Assembly (NCBI GenBank): GCA_017551215.1
Contig: JAFZMA010000220.1
Span: 1-8,472 of the forward strand
Direction of reading: 5' to 3'
Length of the DNA stretch: 8,472 nucleotides
Origin: Bacteroidales bacterium
GTDB taxonomy: Bacteria > Bacteroidota > Bacteroidia > Bacteroidales > UBA932
This document shows positions 6,272 to 8,472 of the stretch, piece by piece. The notes below the pieces were generated by a model. It saw only the letters and a list, made by a program, of their open reading frames with translations. It ran no database searches and was not told the DNA's origin. A program made the translations under genes and the position numbers. Each line of letters opens with the position of its first letter. The first letter of the stretch is position 1.

Positions 6272-7807
6272 ATGAAAACACTTAGATTTTTATCAGCATT
6301 GCTCCTTATGACAGGAGTTGTTATTTCTTCTTGTTCCAAGAACGATCTTGAGCCAGAGCAGGAACCTCAGAATCCTAAGAATCCTGTATCAACGGTTAAG
6401 ACTTACAAAGTAACTGTTAAGACCAATGGTGGGGTTGAAACAAAAGCCGCACTTGCAGAGAGCGGATCTACCCTTTCTTTCACTTGGAAGGTCGGCGATA
6501 AGCTGACAGTTACCAAAGGAGGAGTTTCTGTAGGAACCCTTGAAGCAAAAGAAGAGGGTAAAACCACAACATTTGAGGGTACTTTATCTGGCAACATTGC
6601 AGAGGGGAATACATTGGTGTTGAGCTACATGTGTCCAAGCTACAATTATCAGGACGGAACACTTGACTATATAGCCAACCATTGCGACTACGCAACTTCC
6701 ACCGTTAGTGTTACATCTGTTAACAATGATGTAATCACAACAACTGCTGCTAATTTTACACTTCAGCAGGCAATAGTAAAGTTCACTCTTAAAAACAAGG
6801 TAGGAGGGGCTGCTCTTAATCCAACAACCCTTACGTTGAGAGCTGAAGGAATGAGCGACGTTGTTATCACACCAACTAGCAGTACGAATGTGCTTTATGC
6901 TGCACTTCCGGCCTTTACTAATAAGAACTTTACCATGAAAGCAGTGGTAAATGGAGATATCTACTACTTCCAGGTGGCTGGAGTTTCTTTTGAGAGCACT
7001 AAGTACTATACAAGAACAGTGTACATGGCGTCATCTAGCGTTAAAGAGACTGAAACACCTCTTACACTGGAGGCTCTTAACGATAACACCACCGTTACTT
7101 TCAGCAAATATTCAGGAGTGCAGTATAGCATTAATGGAGGAACAAAAACCGATGTACCGTCAAGTGGAATAATACCAACATTGAATTCAGGGGACAAAGT
7201 TTCTTTTTATGGTAATAATATTTCATATGATAATTCCGTAATGCCTGGGTACAGTGGTTCTCCTGTTATTGCCTGTGACAAAGATTGTTATATATATGGT
7301 AATATCTTGAGTCTTATGTATTCAGATAGTTTTGCTACGGCTACAACTATTGGAGATACTTATGCTTTTAGGTATTTCTTTTATAATAACTCGCATTTAG
7401 TTAACCACAGTGAGTATGATTTGGTTCTTCCAGCTACAAATTTAACAACAGGTTGTTATTATGGTATGTTCTATCTTTGTACTGGTTTGACAAGAACCGT
7501 AGAGCTGCCGGCAACAACCCTTACACAATCTTGCTATCATCTAATGTACTATTGTTGCACGAGCCTTACTGCTGCTCCGAAAATTTCAGCATCTAGAATA
7601 GAGACTTCAAGTTTTTATCAAATGTTTTCTGGCTGTGCAAATTTGAAGTATGTTAAGTGTTTAGCTACTTCAATGGTAACCAATAGCACTTTTAACTGGC
7701 TGTCTGGTGTTTCTGGCAGTGGTGTTTTTGTAAAGGATGCTAACATGAATGATTGGCCTTCCGGTGCCAGCGGAATTCCTTCTGGTTGGACAGTTCAGAA
7801 CAACTAA
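6272..7807 (+). CDS. Surface lipoprotein: fimbrillin-like N-terminus fused to BspA/LRR-like C-terminal module
   Basis: The 511-residue protein begins with a lipoprotein signal peptide (MKTLRFLSALLLMTGVV) and lipobox ISSC with the lipidated Cys at 21. The acidic residues that follow (SKNDLEPEQEP) resemble Bacteroidota surface-export signals, so outer-surface display is likely. Residues ~42-255 look like a fimbrillin-type domain: VETKAAL (55-61), FTWKVGDKLTV (70-80) and the FTLQQAIVKFTLKN strand (162-175). From ~262 comes a different module (LTLEALNDNTTVTFSKYSG, then INGGTK and LNSGDKVSFYG). Three ~25-residue BspA/LRR-like units follow (386-411, 412-437, 438-463; LPATxLxxxCYxxMFxxCTxL type). 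The end, residues ~464-511, is a conserved terminal cap closing with GIPSGWTVQNN. Such proteins are thought to mediate adhesion or binding. The DNA of the C-terminal module is more AT-rich from about 7190, hinting at domain shuffling. No catalytic motif is present and the ligand is unknown. Confidence 0.88.
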   Translation: MKTLRFLSALLLMTGVVISSCSKNDLEPEQEPQNPKNPVSTVKTYKVTVKTNGGVETKAALAESGSTLSFTWKVGDKLTVTKGGVSVGTLEAKEEGKTTTFEGTLSGNIAEGNTLVLSYMCPSYNYQDGTLDYIANHCDYATSTVSVTSVNNDVITTTAANFTLQQAIVKFTLKNKVGGAALNPTTLTLRAEGMSDVVITPTSSTNVLYAALPAFTNKNFTMKAVVNGDIYYFQVAGVSFESTKYYTRTVYMASSSVKETETPLTLEALNDNTTVTFSKYSGVQYSINGGTKTDVPSSGIIPTLNSGDKVSFYGNNISYDNSVMPGYSGSPVIACDKDCYIYGNILSLMYSDSFATATTIGDTYAFRYFFYNNSHLVNHSEYDLVLPATNLTTGCYYGMFYLCTGLTRTVELPATTLTQSCYHLMYYCCTSLTAAPKISASRIETSSFYQMFSGCANLKYVKCLATSMVTNSTFNWLSGVSGSGVFVKDANMNDWPSGASGIPSGWTVQNN

Positions 7808-7879
7808 TCTTTCGCACACTAAGTAACATTCAATATATATAGGAGACCGGCTTCAGAAATGGGGCCGGTTTCTGTTTTA
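7784..7879 (+). repeat. Direct repeat, copy 1 (lipoprotein 3' end plus terminator)
   Basis: These 96 bases cover the last codons (GWTVQNN and stop), the 3' untranslated stretch and the terminator. They recur at 8236-8331 with the same length and only two mismatches (7815 C/T and 7840 T/C), an offset of exactly 452 bases. Confidence 0.95.
7842..7878 (+). terminator. Rho-independent terminator of the lipoprotein operon
   Basis: ACCGGC (7846-7851) pairs with GCCGGT (7864-7869); the stem extends outward through G-T and A-T pairs (7842-7845 with 7870-7873) and encloses a 12-base loop. A T-rich tract (CTGTTTT) follows. Confidence 0.85.
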
Positions 7880-7910
7880 GGCGCGGCGATGGGGGCTTGC
7901 AATGCTTTGA

Positions 7911-8030
7911 TTTACAGGGGCTCCAGAATATTACCGTGAGTATATGGCGAGTAATGTTTTGGATGTGCTGATTGCCGGGGAGTTACAAAGGACCATCGCC
8001 GAGAAGGGAGCAGTTATTTCCCGCCAAGGC
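7911..8030 (+). pseudogene. Possible short gene remnant
   Basis: The frame that contains ATG 7944 is open from 7911 to 8153. Its first part reads FTGAPEYYREYMASNVLD and continues VLIAGELQRTIAEKG, which has the amphipathic, Leu/Ile/Ala/Glu-rich character of real coding sequence, whereas everything after about residue 35 turns into Arg/Ser/Gly-rich sequence across the hairpin cluster. It lacks a ribosome-binding site and a promoter. I do not recognise the family; it may be a 5'- and 3'-truncated gene end or chance. Confidence 0.25.
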
Positions 8031-8077
8031 TGTGGGGAGCTATTGAGGGGCTCTCCTCGCCTGGCGAGAATAACTGC
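8010..8077. repeat. Long imperfect inverted repeat
   Basis: The arm 8010-8030 (GCAGTTATTTCCCGCCAAGGC) pairs with 8059-8077 (GCCTGGCGAGAATAACTGC) with two single-base bulges and one mismatch. The outer flanks GGAG and CTCC at 8007-8010 and 8087-8090 can extend it through a small internal loop. The middle (8034-8058) can form a further short stem. No gene explains this structure. Confidence 0.7.
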
Positions 8078-8091
8078 CGGCAAGTGCTCCT

Positions 8092-8167
8092 GTCGTCCCA
8101 GTTTGTGTGCCGACGGGAGCAAAAACGGGCTTAAACGCTCCCGTCGTCCATGATTTTGGGACGACGG
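8092..8167. repeat. Cluster of nested and competing short inverted repeats
   Basis: Three stems share arms. GTCGTCCCA (8092-8100) pairs with TGGGACGAC (8157-8165). CGACGGGAGC (8111-8120) pairs perfectly with GCTCCCGTCG (8137-8146) inside the first. CCGTCGTCC (8141-8149) pairs perfectly with GGACGACGG (8159-8167) and would exclude the other two. The sequence GCTCCtGTCGTCC at 8086-8098 is also directly repeated as GCTCCcGTCGTCC at 8137-8149, so this looks like a REP-like palindrome array. Confidence 0.75.
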
Positions 8168-8188
8168 CGTCAGTGGAGGTGCGGTGGC

Positions 8189-8197
8189 GGGGGGGGG
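8189..8197 (+). repeat. Nine-G homopolymer in a G-rich tract
   Basis: A run of nine G follows GGAGGTGCGGTGGC, making 8175-8197 strongly G-rich on the plus strand. It is slippage-prone and could form a four-stranded structure. It lies outside any supported gene. Confidence 0.6.
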
Positions 8198-8235
8198 TAA
8201 ACCTGCTAAGAAAAGTTCCGTTTGACGAAAAGGGC

Positions 8236-8331
8236 GGTTGGACAGTTCAGAACAACTAATCTTTCGTACACTAAGTAACATTCAATATATACAGGAGACC
8301 GGCTTCAGAAATGGGGCCGGTTTCTGTTTTA
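8236..8331 (+). pseudogene. Remnant 3' end of a lipoprotein paralogue (direct repeat, copy 2)
   Basis: This copy of 7784-7879 again encodes GWTVQNN followed by TAA (8257-8259), then the same 3' stretch and terminator. Upstream of the junction at 8236 the sequence has no similarity to the lipoprotein gene, so only the tail of a second copy remains. The frame does stay open upstream through the G run, but that translation (including VNLLRKVPFDEKG) does not resemble the module. Confidence 0.8.
8294..8330 (+). terminator. Second copy of the lipoprotein terminator
   Basis: The stem ACCGGC (8298-8303) with GCCGGT (8316-8321) and the T-rich tail are the same as in the terminator at 7842-7878. It would stop any transcript reading out of the structured spacer. 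Confidence 0.82.
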
Positions 8332-8395
8332 ATCCGGCCGTTTTATGTGAAGCCAATATTTTTACCATAAAGGATGGTGTTATAAAGAAAAATAT

Positions 8396-8403
8396 TACAT
8401 TTG
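8396..8403 (+). promoter_or_regulatory. Possible -7 box near the right edge
   Basis: TACATTTG fits TAnnTTTG and is the same octamer used by the prenyl synthase promoter. No TTG stands 17-23 bases upstream (the nearest is TGG at 18). It follows the second terminator in an AT-rich gap, a sensible place for the promoter of a gene beyond the window. The remaining bases to 8472 hold no supported gene. Confidence 0.35.
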
Positions 8404-8472
8404 CATCAGAAAGTCCTACTCCTATGCGAAGGCCTTAGTTCCACTTTGGCGGTTTATGTAGCATAAGTGGGG

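Noticed and set aside
7931..8281. 116-codon open frame on the minus strand
   Set aside because: It runs across the hairpin cluster, the nine-G run (read as prolines) and the duplicated tail. Its composition is Pro/Ser/Arg-rich, and it has no start signals.
8238..8438. 66-codon open frame on the plus strand
   Set aside because: It begins inside the duplicated lipoprotein tail in a different frame, crosses the terminator hairpin and has no ribosome-binding site.
8413..8472. tRNA or rRNA start near the right edge
   Set aside because: Only a six-base inverted repeat (CCACTT/AAGTGG) is present; no T-loop, anticodon arm or rRNA-like sequence could be found before the window ends.

Overview
The window looks like a stretch of chromosome from a gut-type member of the Bacteroidota, most likely order Bacteroidales. 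The reasons are the Bacteroidota promoter architecture (TTG or TTTG, 18-20 bp, TAnnTTTG) at three places, a fimbrillin-like lipoprotein with a Bacteroidales-style surface module, and the gene types overall. Genus cannot be told from the sequence alone.

Left part (1-2420): the 3' end of a peptidase-U32-family gene (probably RNA/tRNA hydroxylation, Fe-S type) is followed by a solitary, AT-rich REP-associated tyrosine transposase (RAYT) gene on the minus strand. The RAYT is bracketed by two same-orientation copies of a ~150-bp structured repeat. The outer copy has perfect 11-bp inverted ends and an inner 8-bp hairpin, so transposase plus repeats form a REP-like unit. A strong bidirectional terminator separates this from a small DUF4190-like membrane protein gene on the minus strand.

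Middle part (2549-6036): a housekeeping region. A minus-strand polyprenyl (C15-C20 type) diphosphate synthase gene is divergent from a plus-strand pair, rsgA (ribosome-assembly GTPase) and a MATE-family exporter, 30 bp apart and probably co-transcribed. The 5' ends chosen here for the prenyl synthase and rsgA are shorter than the longest open frames, because promoter-like elements sit inside or next to the long versions.

Right part (6037-8472): an accessory surface locus. A good promoter drives a previously easy-to-miss 45-codon gene (6115-6252). It encodes a Tyr-x-x-Pro-started, Gly/Asp-rich small protein and is followed after 19 bp by a 511-residue lipoprotein with a rare strong Shine-Dalgarno. 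The lipoprotein joins an N-terminal fimbrillin-like domain to a C-terminal BspA/LRR-like module. Its last seven codons, stop and terminator (96 bp) are repeated 452 bp downstream with only two mismatches, which is the scar of a lost or recombined paralogue. The 356 bp between the two copies has no convincing gene but is packed with nested and mutually exclusive hairpins, a nine-G run and a possible short gene remnant.

The observations most worth follow-up are the small-protein/lipoprotein pair, the RAYT with its structured flanking repeats, and the duplicated 3' end with the structured spacer.
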